Shown in pieces: positions 7,528 through 16,479 of a stretch of 26,223 nucleotides of DNA. Position 1 is the stretch's first letter, and each line of letters starts with the position of its first letter. The position numbers and the translations under genes were made by a program. Below the pieces are notes generated by a model. That model worked only from the letters and a program-made list of their open reading frames with translations, had not been told where the DNA came from and ran no database searches. This DNA comes from JANRKF01 sp964518725 (GTDB lineage Bacteria; Pseudomonadota; Alphaproteobacteria; Rickettsiales; SXRF01), in assembly GCA_964518725.1 (NCBI GenBank), contig CAZFKP010000027.1, forward strand, positions 1 to 26,223, written 5' to 3'.

Positions 7528-8370
7528 ATGCAATTAACCATTACAAAAAATGCAGAAACATTGCACCAGGCGCTGGTCGGGCGCGTTTCTCAGGGTGGGC
7601 GGGTCGCGCTGGTGCCGACCATGGGCGCGCTGCATGACGGGCATCTGTCGTTGGTAACGCTGGCGAAAACACATGCCCAGCATGTGGTGATGAGTATTTT
7701 TGTCAACCCCACCCAGTTTGGCCCCAACGAGGATTTTGAGCGTTACCCGCGAACGCTGGAAGCTGACATTGCCATGGCGGAGAAGGCTGGGGTCGATGTG
7801 CTGTATGTGCCGGATGTGGCGGATATGTATGGCGAAGGCATTGCTACCACCATTCAGGTTGGCGATATTGCCAATGAGCTGTGCGGCAAAACCCGACCTG
7901 GGCATTTTAATGGTGTGGCGACCGTCGTGCTTAAGCTCATCAATCGCGTGTTGCCGTCGGCAGTAATTTTGGGAGAGAAAGATTACCAGCAGCTCTGCGT
8001 TATCCGCCAGATGGCCGATGATTTTGATCTCCCGGTAGACATTATCGGCGCTCCCACCATGCGTGAAGTGGATGGTCTTGCCATGTCGTCGCGCAACCGC
8101 TACCTGGAGGATGCCGAGCGCAAGGCCGCGCCGAAGCTCTACGAAATCCTGCGGTTGACCGCCCAGCGGATTGTCGGCGGTCAGGAGCCGGAAAAAGCGC
8201 TCGCTGAAGCGATGTCGCTACTCAAATATGCCGGGTTTGTCATGGATTACCTGACGTTATGTGATGCGGAAACGCTTGCCGCACAAACGGTGTTTGAGAC
8301 TCCGGCTCGGTTACTTGCGGCTGGATTTTTAGGCAAGACCCGGTTAATTGATAATGTCGCAGTGGAGTAA
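7528..8370 (+). CDS. panC: Pantothenate synthetase (pantoate-beta-alanine ligase)
   Basis: PanC condenses pantoate and beta-alanine with ATP to form pantothenate, the coenzyme A precursor. The 280-residue protein shows PTMGALHDGHL at 30-40 with the HxGH nucleotide-binding signature at 36-39, FVNPTQF at 58-64, LGEKDYQQ at 149-156 and the KMSKS-like loop AMSSRN at 185-190. Length is typical. I chose ATG 7528; a TTG directly before it (7525) is in frame but less likely. It is followed four bases later by pyrE, so the two form a tight operon. panB and panD are not adjacent in this window. Confidence 0.97.
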   Translation: MQLTITKNAETLHQALVGRVSQGGRVALVPTMGALHDGHLSLVTLAKTHAQHVVMSIFVNPTQFGPNEDFERYPRTLEADIAMAEKAGVDVLYVPDVADMYGEGIATTIQVGDIANELCGKTRPGHFNGVATVVLKLINRVLPSAVILGEKDYQQLCVIRQMADDFDLPVDIIGAPTMREVDGLAMSSRNRYLEDAERKAAPKLYEILRLTAQRIVGGQEPEKALAEAMSLLKYAGFVMDYLTLCDAETLAAQTVFETPARLLAAGFLGKTRLIDNVAVE

Positions 8371-8374
8371 CGAA

Positions 8375-8971
8375 ATGAACGAACAGGATATCATTGCAGA
8401 ATTCAAAGCCGCCGAGGCTATGCTTTCGGGGCATTTTATCCTGTCCTCCGGTTTGCATAGCCCGACCTATTTGCAGTGCGCGCGTGTGATGATGGATGCG
8501 GCGCGTGGCGAGCGTTTGTGTAAGGCGCTGGCGGATAAAGTGCGCGCTTCCGGCAAAGCCTTCGATGTCGTGGTCGCACCGGCCATGGGGGGCGTGGTGG
8601 TTGGTTATGAAATGGGGCGCCAGCTTGGCATTCCTGCCATGTTCTGCGAGCGGGTGGATGGGAAATTTGAATTGCGCCGTGGTTTTGGTCTGGATGCGGG
8701 CGCGAAGGTGTTGGTGGTCGAAGATGTAGTGACGACCGGAAAATCCTCGATGGAAGCGGTGGCCTGTATTGAGTCATGTGGGGCGTCGGCAGTTGCGGTA
8801 GCAAGCCTGATCGATCGGCGCGGCAGCAACGATGTGAGCCTTACCTTGCCGCTGATTTCGTTGTTGAAACTTGATGTGCCAACCTATGCGCCGGATAAGA
8901 TTCCTGCCGAACTCGCCGCTATCCCGGCGGTGAAGCCCGGAAGCCGCTGGTTGAAGGCGAAGGCCTCCTAG
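8375..8971 (+). CDS. pyrE: Orotate phosphoribosyltransferase
   Basis: PyrE transfers orotate to PRPP, giving OMP in pyrimidine synthesis. The 198-residue protein has SSGLHSPTYLQC near the N-terminus, a VVAPAMGGVVVGYEMGRQL segment at 67-84, and the PRPP-binding loop VLVVEDVVTTGKS at 112-124. It is of the shorter alphaproteobacterial or archaeal-like type and not the 213-residue E. coli type. Start ATG 8375 is supported by GGAG eight bases upstream and by a four-base gap from panC. An upstream in-frame start at 8348 would sit inside panC. Its TAG stop shares one base with the GTG start of the next gene. Confidence 0.96.
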   Translation: MNEQDIIAEFKAAEAMLSGHFILSSGLHSPTYLQCARVMMDAARGERLCKALADKVRASGKAFDVVVAPAMGGVVVGYEMGRQLGIPAMFCERVDGKFELRRGFGLDAGAKVLVVEDVVTTGKSSMEAVACIESCGASAVAVASLIDRRGSNDVSLTLPLISLLKLDVPTYAPDKIPAELAAIPAVKPGSRWLKAKAS

Positions 8972-9834
8972 TGAGCCGGGCTGAAAATCCGCTTATCTCT
9001 ATTCTTACGCCCGCCTACCGATCGGAAACAACGATTGCGCGTGCCGTGCGCTCGGCGCAGCAGCAAACATATCCGCATTGGGAAATGCTGATCGTCTCCG
9101 ATGACGGGGTAGACTACCAGCAAGTGCTTGCCGCACAGGGAATTACCGATGCGCGGTTGAAATTCGGCAGCACCGGGCAAATAGGCGCGGGGGTATCGCG
9201 CGGGCGCAACGTAGCGCTGGAGATGGCGCATGGTGAGTTCATCACCACGCTCGATGCCGATGATGAATACCACCCGGATTATTTGTCGGTGATGCTTGCG
9301 GGAGCACAGGAATACGGCGTGGCCATGGTATGGCTTGCGCACCAGATAAAAGCCGATGGTTCGATCCGCAATATCGGCGCAACAATTGCTAACCCCGCTG
9401 CATATGTTAGGTTTCTAACCCTTGCGGACTATGTTAAGGCGAATGGGTGTACGGTGACGATCTTTGCTCGGAAGCTATTACACCACCGTTATGATGAGGA
9501 CATCATCGCGGGTGAAGATTACTATTTTGATTTGCAGTTGATGGATCGCGTGGGCAAGGTTCCGGTGTATCGCCACGATTTATATATCTACCACTACAAT
9601 CCGGACTCGATTACCAACCAGCCGGATTCGGATGAAGCGTTTGTTGATAACTATAAAAACATCCTCCAGCGTGTCGAGCAAAACCTGCAATTGTCGCCTC
9701 GCCTGAAACATAGCTTGCTTGCGACCTATCATCACCGGTTGTTCCAGAACTATCTTTATCTGAATGCCAAAGCGGACGGCAAATGTGCTGATTTTTTTGA
9801 ATTCATGGAAAAATATCCCGAGCATTTTAAATAA
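8971..9834 (+). CDS. Family-2 glycosyltransferase
   Basis: This 287-residue GT-A fold protein starts with ISILTPAYRSE, followed by LIVSDDG (D44, D45) and TLDADDEYHPDYL, where D95-A-D97-D98 supplies the metal/nucleotide-sugar DxD motif. The acceptor end includes AGEDYYFDLQLMDR, the ED-containing segment expected for the catalytic base. There are no transmembrane helices, so it is cytosolic or peripheral. It uses a GTG start overlapping the pyrE stop by one base. The donor and acceptor cannot be told. It may belong functionally with the glycosyltransferase-like and methyltransferase genes at 10.7-13.9 kb (surface glycan or O-antigen type), but this is inference. Confidence 0.9.
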   Translation: MSRAENPLISILTPAYRSETTIARAVRSAQQQTYPHWEMLIVSDDGVDYQQVLAAQGITDARLKFGSTGQIGAGVSRGRNVALEMAHGEFITTLDADDEYHPDYLSVMLAGAQEYGVAMVWLAHQIKADGSIRNIGATIANPAAYVRFLTLADYVKANGCTVTIFARKLLHHRYDEDIIAGEDYYFDLQLMDRVGKVPVYRHDLYIYHYNPDSITNQPDSDEAFVDNYKNILQRVEQNLQLSPRLKHSLLATYHHRLFQNYLYLNAKADGKCADFFEFMEKYPEHFK

Positions 9835-9932
9835 CAAATCATTATCTATCAGTGTGATATATTTATTTCAGCCGGGTAATTTGTCACCAAACCGTCACAC
9901 ACAATTCTGGCAGTTTGTGGCAAAATGGAACC

Positions 9933-10694
9933 ATGGAAAGGAGTGCCCCACTGTCGCTGCCGCTTGTCATGCTTGATCCGAAGCAGATTAAATCTGACCG
10001 GATCGCCTATCAATTTCGCTTGGGATCTGCCGAAACGGGCGAGGTAGAATCGCACACTATTACCGACACGGAATGGAATCCGCTGAAGCATGGTGCGCCG
10101 CTGATTGTCCACAAGCGGTTGAATGGCGATATCTATGTGGTTGACGGCCACCACCGCCTGGCATTTGCCAAACGTTTGATGGAAGAAGGGCGTGGGCCAT
10201 CGCAGCTTGCGGCCTACGTGCTTGAGGAAGAAAAAGGTATCAGCGTGAAAGATGCCAAACTCATGGCGGCTTATGCCGATATTTCGCGTGGCAAGACTAA
10301 TGTCGGCGATGCGGCGTCGGCGATTAAAGAAGCGAGTACGCCCGATCCGAGCCTGCACACCGAGCGATTGCCGGAGCTACCGAATATTGGCAATATCCCG
10401 ACGGCCTACAAGCTTTCCAGCCTGAGTTACGGATCGTTGGAGAAAATCAGTAGCGGCATGGTTCCGGTTGAGGCGGCGGAGATGGTGGTCGATAAGGTAA
10501 AAGACCATGCTAAGCGCGACCGCGTGATTGAAATCATCGGTCAGAAGCTCCAGCAATCGTACAGTAATTATCAGCCCAACATGGATCTGGCGGCGGCGCT
10601 TTCGCCACAAGCCAATGACAACCAGCAGAAAAGTTTTGTCGATGCACTTAATCGTCAGCGGGCGGCCACACAGTCCTTTGCGCTTGGCGCCTAG
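9933..10694 (+). CDS. Standalone ParB/ddrB-like superfamily domain protein
   Basis: This 253-residue protein contains one ParB-superfamily domain: DPKQIKSD near the start, a YQFRLGS...GEV segment at 26-38, GAPLIVHKR at 54-62, and the signature DGHHRLAFA at 71-79. It then has VLEEEKGISVKDAKLMAAYADISRG in outline. That order matches the ddrB-like ParB domain found inside large polyvalent proteins of phages and conjugative elements, by recollection. It lacks the HTH and dimer domains of chromosome-partitioning ParB. The C-terminal half (about residues 130-253) is mainly helical and unrecognised. The start is uncertain: ATG 9933 has no ribosome site upstream, but TGG-CAAAAT (an extended -10) would put +1 near it, giving a leaderless mRNA. 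TTG 9915 is also possible. Confidence 0.65.
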   Translation: MERSAPLSLPLVMLDPKQIKSDRIAYQFRLGSAETGEVESHTITDTEWNPLKHGAPLIVHKRLNGDIYVVDGHHRLAFAKRLMEEGRGPSQLAAYVLEEEKGISVKDAKLMAAYADISRGKTNVGDAASAIKEASTPDPSLHTERLPELPNIGNIPTAYKLSSLSYGSLEKISSGMVPVEAAEMVVDKVKDHAKRDRVIEIIGQKLQQSYSNYQPNMDLAAALSPQANDNQQKSFVDALNRQRAATQSFALGA

Positions 10695-12688
10695 GCCGTC
10701 TCCATTTCCTTACGTAAGCGACTTTCTGAATAGAGCGTGATGCTGCTGCGGCCGGTGAGCCTCAATTTCAGGATTGCACAGGTTGGGTTTCCGCTATGAG
10801 GGTAGCGTTGCGTGCGGCTCAGAATATTGCCCAGTATGTAGCCCGTGCTTGCGATGATAATCCCAGCTACTGGCAGGATACGCTTCAGCAGCGATCCAAG
10901 CGACACATCGCGTTGCATGGCGGCACGCACCTGCCGTTGATAAAATAAATCCAACCATTTACGCACCGGGTTGTAGACGGTGGTGAATGACTCCACCTCC
11001 ACGGCACCGCTCGCGTAGTACGCGGCCAATACTGCAAGGTATTCCTTGAATTTTTTACCGCGGCGCTCAAAGTATTTCTGGGTAACAATCACCGTGACTT
11101 TCTTTTCTCCACTCAGGCAGGCATTGCACTTGGCGAGCATTTCTCCAAGCTTGTGCAGATACGCTACCGGCATTAGGACGACGGCATGGCTGGCATGCGG
11201 TGCCTGCCGTTTGAGGCTTGCGACCGAACGCACATTGAACAGATCCGCTTTTTGCAGGATAACCCGGTCGCCGTAAGTCTGGTAGCACCAGTCAGCATAG
11301 CCGGTAGGATCATAGGAAATGACGTAGCATTTGTCCGAGGCCTGAGCGGCGTCGGCAATCGCGGCGTTGATGGCGCGGCTATGTGCATATTCGCGGTGCC
11401 ATAGATGGCCGGTCGCCTCACTGTCGGAAATGGCGCGGATATATTTGATGGCTCTGGTGCGCCAGTCGCTGCCATAACGGTAGCGCACCATTTTCAGCAG
11501 GTGGTAATCGCCGTAGCTTTTACCAAGCGGCGGTTCGAATGTTGGCGAACCGACAATTCCGGCAAAAACACCGCGCCGGAAATAGTCTCCCTGGTTGTTT
11601 AGCAGAATCAGGGTACTAAGCACGCCTTCCAGGCAACTTACCCAGTAGGGGTGCCCGCGTGTAGGTTGTGCTTTGGCGGGGAGCTGGTGCTCGATGCATG
11701 TGACAAACAGTTCGGATTTTTCCACCATGTCGAGCGCTTCGGCGGAGATGTCACCGGCGTGGTAAATCACCGGCGAGAGTATGTTGTCGCGGTGAACCCG
11801 TGTGAGCCATTTCCCGAGCGCCTGCACCATGTTGCCCTGGCTGAAAGCGCCGTGTTTGATGAAGTTCTGTTCGTGGGCAAATGGCTGCAATTCGATTACG
11901 CAATACTCATCCGAATCGGCGATATGCACCACATTGCCGGATGGGCACATTTCCGCAATGTAGGAGTAATCGCATGAGGCGCCGATCACATAGTCGTCGA
12001 TTTCCGGTTTGATGCAGAGCATGTGGCGGAGGTAAAAGCGTCCGATCAGCGTTTCGCCGTCAACTTTCCAAAACATACGGTTGGTATGTTCGGTGTGGCT
12101 GAAATTCTGGTTGACGGTATTGGCGATGGTAAGTGGGTGCAGGTGGGGCAGGGTTATCGCCATCAGCTCGCGTGGCGGGATCGCTAGCACACCGGTAGTC
12201 GGGTTCGTTCGTTCGTGAAAAGCTTCCAGTAAATCCTCTTCCACCACCTGGAAGTTGCCGGCGGTGATGCCGCTGACTCCGCGCTGCATGTAGGGCAGAA
12301 GGTTCAAGAGCGAGCCATCCGCCATGACATAATCTGCCACCAGGTAGATGAAATAGGTTGCAAGCATCTCCGTCCCTGCGTGGCGCATGCCGCGCTCGTA
12401 GGCCAATGTCAATGTTGCCGAGTAATTGCCGCCAAAAATAAGATCATCAATCACCACAAATTCAACGCGGCAAAAACGTGTGAGCCGCCGGAACATCGGG
12501 TGGTCGGTAAACAACTTGCGGTCGGGCTTGCTGGTGAGGAAAATAAACGTGGACTCCGCATGTTCAGCGAGACCCGGAATGTTCCCTGGCGCGAGCAAGC
12601 TACGCAAGGAAAGATCCATGAACTGACGGATATATTTCTCGCCCCACACGGCAAGCAAATACGTTACCTTGATGGGTTGTCCCGTCAC
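10691..12688 (-). CDS. Large glycosyltransferase-like protein with C-terminal membrane anchor
   Basis: This is a 665-residue protein not clearly matched to a named family. Residues 1-160 resemble a GT-A-like fold: an N-terminal KVTYLLAVWG strand, VVIDD at 78-82 and the ADYVMADGSL segment at 118-127, reminiscent of an Asp-containing nucleotide-sugar site. Residues about 430-575 look like a second alpha/beta domain (KCYVISYDP, VTVIVTQKY). A single hydrophobic helix spans about 604-623 before a basic tail. It starts with GTG; the Shine-Dalgarno (AGGAAT) overlaps the stop of the upstream methyltransferase gene 10 bp away, so the two are coupled. A surface glycan role is plausible. It ends convergently with the ParB-like gene, overlapping by four bases. 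Confidence 0.6.
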   Translation of the reverse strand: MTGQPIKVTYLLAVWGEKYIRQFMDLSLRSLLAPGNIPGLAEHAESTFIFLTSKPDRKLFTDHPMFRRLTRFCRVEFVVIDDLIFGGNYSATLTLAYERGMRHAGTEMLATYFIYLVADYVMADGSLLNLLPYMQRGVSGITAGNFQVVEEDLLEAFHERTNPTTGVLAIPPRELMAITLPHLHPLTIANTVNQNFSHTEHTNRMFWKVDGETLIGRFYLRHMLCIKPEIDDYVIGASCDYSYIAEMCPSGNVVHIADSDEYCVIELQPFAHEQNFIKHGAFSQGNMVQALGKWLTRVHRDNILSPVIYHAGDISAEALDMVEKSELFVTCIEHQLPAKAQPTRGHPYWVSCLEGVLSTLILLNNQGDYFRRGVFAGIVGSPTFEPPLGKSYGDYHLLKMVRYRYGSDWRTRAIKYIRAISDSEATGHLWHREYAHSRAINAAIADAAQASDKCYVISYDPTGYADWCYQTYGDRVILQKADLFNVRSVASLKRQAPHASHAVVLMPVAYLHKLGEMLAKCNACLSGEKKVTVIVTQKYFERRGKKFKEYLAVLAAYYASGAVEVESFTTVYNPVRKWLDLFYQRQVRAAMQRDVSLGSLLKRILPVAGIIIASTGYILGNILSRTQRYPHSGNPTCAILKLRLTGRSSITLYSESRLRKEMETA

Positions 12689-12698
12689 GGGTAAATTC

Positions 12699-13883
12699 CT
12701 AGAAGAACGCTACGCCGACCGCACCCTTGTAGTTATAGGAAGGAACGTTGTACTGATCCGCAAAATCCCAGACTGAGGCGTTCCATGAAATGTCATCACC
12801 GAGAATCAGGCCGCCTGGCGCTAGTTTACGTTTTGCTTCGCGGAATTCAAACATCATGTGGTTATAGGTATGGTCGGAATCATGGTAGAACATGTCAACC
12901 GATGGCAGGCTGTCGATCAGCTTTGGCAGCAGCACCTTCGCATCGCCGTTTTGCACGAAGAAGCGGTTTTTGTACATGTCCGGTACCATCCAGCCTGAGC
13001 CTTTGCCTTCCGGAATCACTACGCCATAGACCTTGTCTTTTACCGTCCAATCCGGATCGCTTGGATTGAAGACGGCTGCCAGGTCAACCACGTGCAGCGT
13101 GCCTTCCGAGCCGTTTTTAGCCAGCGCCAGCATCATGAATGCGCTCGACAGGCCGTTGCACACGCCGGTTTGCACCACGGTTTTTGGTTTGAATTTGCGG
13201 ATGGTCCAATACAGGAAAAGCGCATCCTCAAGATTTACCCAGCCTGGAACGTAGTGCGCCTGATATTTGGCGCTCATGTCGCGCATGTAGTTTTCAATAA
13301 AGGTTTTGCGCTCGAATACTTGTTCCGAACCTGGAACGGTTTTAGCCTCCGCCAGCATATCGTCCAGCACGGTGTTCCACGCCGCATCCGGCACGGTGTC
13401 ACCTTGTGCAAGCCCGAGTAATTCTTTGTAGAGGCGGTTGTTGCACGGGCGGTCATAGCCCAGAATCTTGCAGGGGAAATTACGCACGGCATTCGCGTCA
13501 TAGTCCGGGTGGGAGGTGTTGTAGGTTTTTTCATCGATCAGCAGCGGGATGCGTTCCATGGCTGCCTGGAAACTTCCTGCGGCGGCTGCACCTTTCTGCG
13601 GCGGCATCTGGAAATCGAGATTCTGGTTGGCAAGCGGGTGTGCGGCCTGTTGTACGGTGATATGGCGGATGGCCGATGTCAGGTCGTCGATCATCTGCCG
13701 GGTGAGCTTCATCTGTTCCTGTTGCTGGTGCGCGATGTAATGGAGCGCTGAAATGACTTCGGCGAGTTTATTGTTCTGCATTTCGGATTGGTTCGATATG
13801 CCTTCGCACAATGCGCGCAACAGCGCTGTATTGCCGTCTTCGTTGTTCACTAGCTGTTGAACGATTTTGCTGGCGGTGTTCAT
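12699..13883 (-). CDS. Class I SAM-dependent methyltransferase with N-terminal coiled coil
   Basis: This 394-residue protein has two parts. The N-terminal about 90 residues are Gln/Leu-rich and probably form a coiled coil. The C-terminal part is a Methyltransf_24-like Rossmann domain with motif I VVQTGVCNGLSSAFMMLALA (about 235-252), the acidic HVVDL strand, YHDSDHTYNHMMFEF (about 328-342) and LILGDDISW (about 360). This layout is seen in sugar or glycan O-methyltransferases and cephalosporin-hydroxylase-like proteins, with D/H residues that may bind metal. I chose ATG at 13883, preceded by AAGGAG; the longer reading frame to 14186 overlaps lgt on the other strand. It is the first gene of an operon with the glycosyltransferase-like gene. 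The substrate is unknown. Confidence 0.75.
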   Translation of the reverse strand: MNTASKIVQQLVNNEDGNTALLRALCEGISNQSEMQNNKLAEVISALHYIAHQQQEQMKLTRQMIDDLTSAIRHITVQQAAHPLANQNLDFQMPPQKGAAAAGSFQAAMERIPLLIDEKTYNTSHPDYDANAVRNFPCKILGYDRPCNNRLYKELLGLAQGDTVPDAAWNTVLDDMLAEAKTVPGSEQVFERKTFIENYMRDMSAKYQAHYVPGWVNLEDALFLYWTIRKFKPKTVVQTGVCNGLSSAFMMLALAKNGSEGTLHVVDLAAVFNPSDPDWTVKDKVYGVVIPEGKGSGWMVPDMYKNRFFVQNGDAKVLLPKLIDSLPSVDMFYHDSDHTYNHMMFEFREAKRKLAPGGLILGDDISWNASVWDFADQYNVPSYNYKGAVGVAFF

Positions 13884-13989
13884 GATGCTCTCCTTACAAT
13901 TCAGAATTGACCACACTGTAATAACGCCATCTGCATCACTCGCAAGCTTTTTCGTTGCGCTTTGCGTCTTTTTTATCCAACATTGTGCG

Positions 13990-14778
13990 ATGGCAATTCC
14001 ATTCCCTTCCGTTGATCCGGTGCTTGTGCACCTTGGCCCGCTCTCCATCCGCTGGTATTCGCTGGCATATATTGGGGGCATCGTTTTGGGCTGGATGGTG
14101 GTCAAGCGCGAGCTTGCGCGGCGGCCGCTTTCCGGCCTGACGCCTACCCGGATCGATGACCTGATTGTCTGGGCAATTGGAGGCATCCTGATCGGTGGGC
14201 GGCTTGGTTACACCCTCATTTATAAAGCGGATTATTATTTTGAGCACCCGGCGCATATTCTTCGCCTGTGGGAGGGAGGCATGTCGTTTCACGGTGGATT
14301 CGCTGGCTTTATCCTCGCGTTCTTTTTGTTCTGCCGCCGTTACAACATCCCGTATCTGTCGTTGATGGATTTGATGGCGTGCGTGGCGCCGATCGGGATC
14401 GGTTTCGGAAGGCTCGCCAATTTCGTCAACGGTGAATTATGGGGCAGGGTAAGTGATGTTCCCTGGGCGATGGTTTTCCCAAATGGCGGTGACCTGCCGC
14501 GTCATCCCAGCCAACTGTATGAAGCGCTTCTTGAGGGTGGTATGTTGCTCGCTATCATGTTGGCGTTGCTGCACTGCACGCGCCTGCGTGACAAGCCCGG
14601 AACATTGAGCGGGATGTTCCTGATCGGATATGCTGTCGCACGCATGGTTTCAGAATGTTTCCGTGAGCCGGACGCACAAATCGGTTTCTTGTGGGCGGGT
14701 GCGACGATGGGGCAGTTACTCAGTGTGCCGATGATGCTTGCCGGGCTGTTCCTGATCTTTCGCCCAAGGCGTGTATGA
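13990..14778 (+). CDS. lgt: Phosphatidylglycerol-prolipoprotein diacylglyceryl transferase
   Basis: Lgt transfers diacylglycerol from phosphatidylglycerol to the lipobox Cys of prolipoproteins in the inner membrane. The 262-residue protein has about seven membrane helices, LGPLSIRWYSLAY near the N-terminus, the SFHGGFAGF segment and the Lgt signature GFGRLANFVNGELWGR. HPSQLYEALLEG is also visible. ATG 13990 gives the normal family start (MAIPFPSVDPVLVHLG). An upstream extension would add 41 residues that do not fit. No clear Shine-Dalgarno is seen. The stop overlaps the ATG of the next gene (ATGA). Confidence 0.96.
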   Translation: MAIPFPSVDPVLVHLGPLSIRWYSLAYIGGIVLGWMVVKRELARRPLSGLTPTRIDDLIVWAIGGILIGGRLGYTLIYKADYYFEHPAHILRLWEGGMSFHGGFAGFILAFFLFCRRYNIPYLSLMDLMACVAPIGIGFGRLANFVNGELWGRVSDVPWAMVFPNGGDLPRHPSQLYEALLEGGMLLAIMLALLHCTRLRDKPGTLSGMFLIGYAVARMVSECFREPDAQIGFLWAGATMGQLLSVPMMLAGLFLIFRPRRV

Positions 14779-15785
14779 CGCTTGCCGCCCTGATTAAAAA
14801 ACGGATCCGCATGCATGGCGCCATCACGGTTGCCGACTATATGGAGATGTGCCTGCTGCATCCGGAACATGGCTATTACATGCGGCGCGATCCGCTGGGC
14901 GTGTCGGGTGATTTCACGACGGCGCCGGAAATTTCCCAGATATTCGGCGAGTTGATCGGCTTGTGGTTTGCCGCACAATGGCAAAAGCAGGGTAAGAAGG
15001 AAGTCGTGCTGGTGGAGCTTGGGCCGGGCAGGGGCACGCTGATGGCAGATATGTTGCGTGCGACCAAAAAAGTTTCCGGTTTTCATGAGGCGGTGTCGGT
15101 GCATCTGATTGAAGCCAGCCCAGTGTTGCAGCAAAAACAATGGAAAACACTTGCTGGCAAGCATCCCCAGATTAGTTGGCACCAGTCTGTCGGGACGCTG
15201 CCTGACTTGCCGATTTTGTTCGTCGCCAATGAATTTTTTGATGCGCTGCCGATCCACCAGTTTGCGGGGGGCAAGGAGCGCATGATCGACTTGGGTGTGG
15301 ATGATGAGCTTTGCTTCACGGGTGAGGATGAAGCAATTACCGAGCGGTCACCGGCATCGCAGAGCGTGATGCGCGAATTGGCGTCGATGGTTGCGACGCG
15401 TGGCGGGGTGGGGCTGGTGGTTGATTATGGTTATCGCGGCGGTTCCCAGGGCGATAGCTTGCAGGCGCTTAAAGGGCATCAGTATCATGAGGTGCTCGCG
15501 GATCCCGGTGAGGCGGATATCACCGCGCATGTCGATTTTGATGCGCTGGCGTCGGCGGTAACATCGGCGGGAGCTGTGCATTATGGCGTGGTGCCACAGG
15601 GGAAGTTTCTGTTGACTATCGGCGCATCACAGCGGTTGATGCGGCTGTGTGCCGACGCCAACGAATCACAGAAGGCGGCACTGATGAGCGGGTTTGAGCG
15701 CCTGATCGCCCATGAGCAGATGGGCGAGCTGTTTAAGGTGCTGGCGGTGCTGCCCAAAGATGCCCCACGCCCTGAGGGGTTCTAG
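14775..15785 (+). CDS. MidA/NDUFAF7-family SAM-dependent methyltransferase
   Basis: This 336-residue protein of the MidA (DUF185) family begins with an N-terminal helical arm containing VADYMEMCLLHPEHGYYM and SGDFTTAPEISQIFGE. It has SAM motif I VELGPGRGTLMADML at 80-94 and LFVANEFFDALPIHQF at 148-163, the hallmark of this family. Human NDUFAF7 dimethylates an arginine of the complex I subunit NDUFS2; the bacterial role is probably also on respiratory complex I, but this is unproven. It starts inside the lgt stop (ATGA overlap), the conserved lgt-midA arrangement of alphaproteobacteria. It ends convergently with the next gene. Confidence 0.93.
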   Translation: MTLAALIKKRIRMHGAITVADYMEMCLLHPEHGYYMRRDPLGVSGDFTTAPEISQIFGELIGLWFAAQWQKQGKKEVVLVELGPGRGTLMADMLRATKKVSGFHEAVSVHLIEASPVLQQKQWKTLAGKHPQISWHQSVGTLPDLPILFVANEFFDALPIHQFAGGKERMIDLGVDDELCFTGEDEAITERSPASQSVMRELASMVATRGGVGLVVDYGYRGGSQGDSLQALKGHQYHEVLADPGEADITAHVDFDALASAVTSAGAVHYGVVPQGKFLLTIGASQRLMRLCADANESQKAALMSGFERLIAHEQMGELFKVLAVLPKDAPRPEGF

Positions 15786-16240
15786 ACGTTCTCAAACATC
15801 TGGCTGGTGGTGGGACGCGGATCAGCAAGCCCTCCGAAATTGTCTCTGTTTTCTTTGAGTATTTTCCTCTGGCACATGACAAACAGGAACAACCAGTCTT
15901 TTGCCAGGTCATATAACGAAAATAAGGTGTCGGCTTGTCCGGCCGGATATTCCGGGTCAATATCAGCGAAATAGCTGGCAAGTTTTTTGGTAATTGGCTT
16001 CGCCCGCCCCTGGAACAGGATAAAAATATCCCCGTCGTGGCAGGCATACACGTAGGCATCATGGCCTTCCAGGTGCTCGCTGATACCTTTGATGATAAAA
16101 TGCGTGTGCAGGGTGCGGTTGTGGCGCGCCCCTTCGCCAGCGAGTTTAAGGTGCAGGCACCGCCAGCGGTCGCGCTCGTTGCGGATCGACTCGATTTTGG
16201 CGCACAGAAGACGGGTGGCCTGCTGTTCGAATAAACGCAT
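15782..16240 (-). CDS. Uncharacterised small protein
   Basis: This 152-residue protein is of unrecognised family. A weak resemblance to a degenerate nucleotide-cyclase or PAS-like core is visible around AYVYACHDGDIFILFQG, but no GGDEF or other catalytic motif is present. The C-terminal part is helix-rich with charged residues (RKILKENRDNF). It has no signal peptide. The ATG at 16240 has AAGGAT upstream with good spacing, supporting a real gene. It overlaps the midA stop by four bases convergently. Composition resembles its neighbours. Function cannot be assigned. Confidence 0.6.
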   Translation of the reverse strand: MRLFEQQATRLLCAKIESIRNERDRWRCLHLKLAGEGARHNRTLHTHFIIKGISEHLEGHDAYVYACHDGDIFILFQGRAKPITKKLASYFADIDPEYPAGQADTLFSLYDLAKDWLFLFVMCQRKILKENRDNFGGLADPRPTTSQMFENV

Positions 16241-16479
16241 AATACTAATCCTTTATTCTTAGTGGGTTGCTAGTGCTGGGGTGTAGTCCGGCGTCAATTA
16301 ACTGATCTAATTGGTTAATTTATAGCAATATCTGTGCCAGAGTGCAGGAGTGGTTATAAAACCAAAGGAAAAGCTGATGGTTGGCGCGATCGTTGATAAA
16401 TTAGGCGCTTGGCAACGCACTCGTTTTCTAGTAGCCTCCGCTGCGACGTACACATACACCCCTGAAAGGATCAAATACC

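Noticed and set aside
9933..10694. Chromosome-partitioning ParB
   Set aside because: There is no ParA partner, no helix-turn-helix domain and no GERRxRA motif. The DGHHR type points to another branch of the superfamily.
13884..14186. N-terminal extension of the methyltransferase frame
   Set aside because: It overlaps the true lgt gene and the ATG at 13883 has a strong Shine-Dalgarno.
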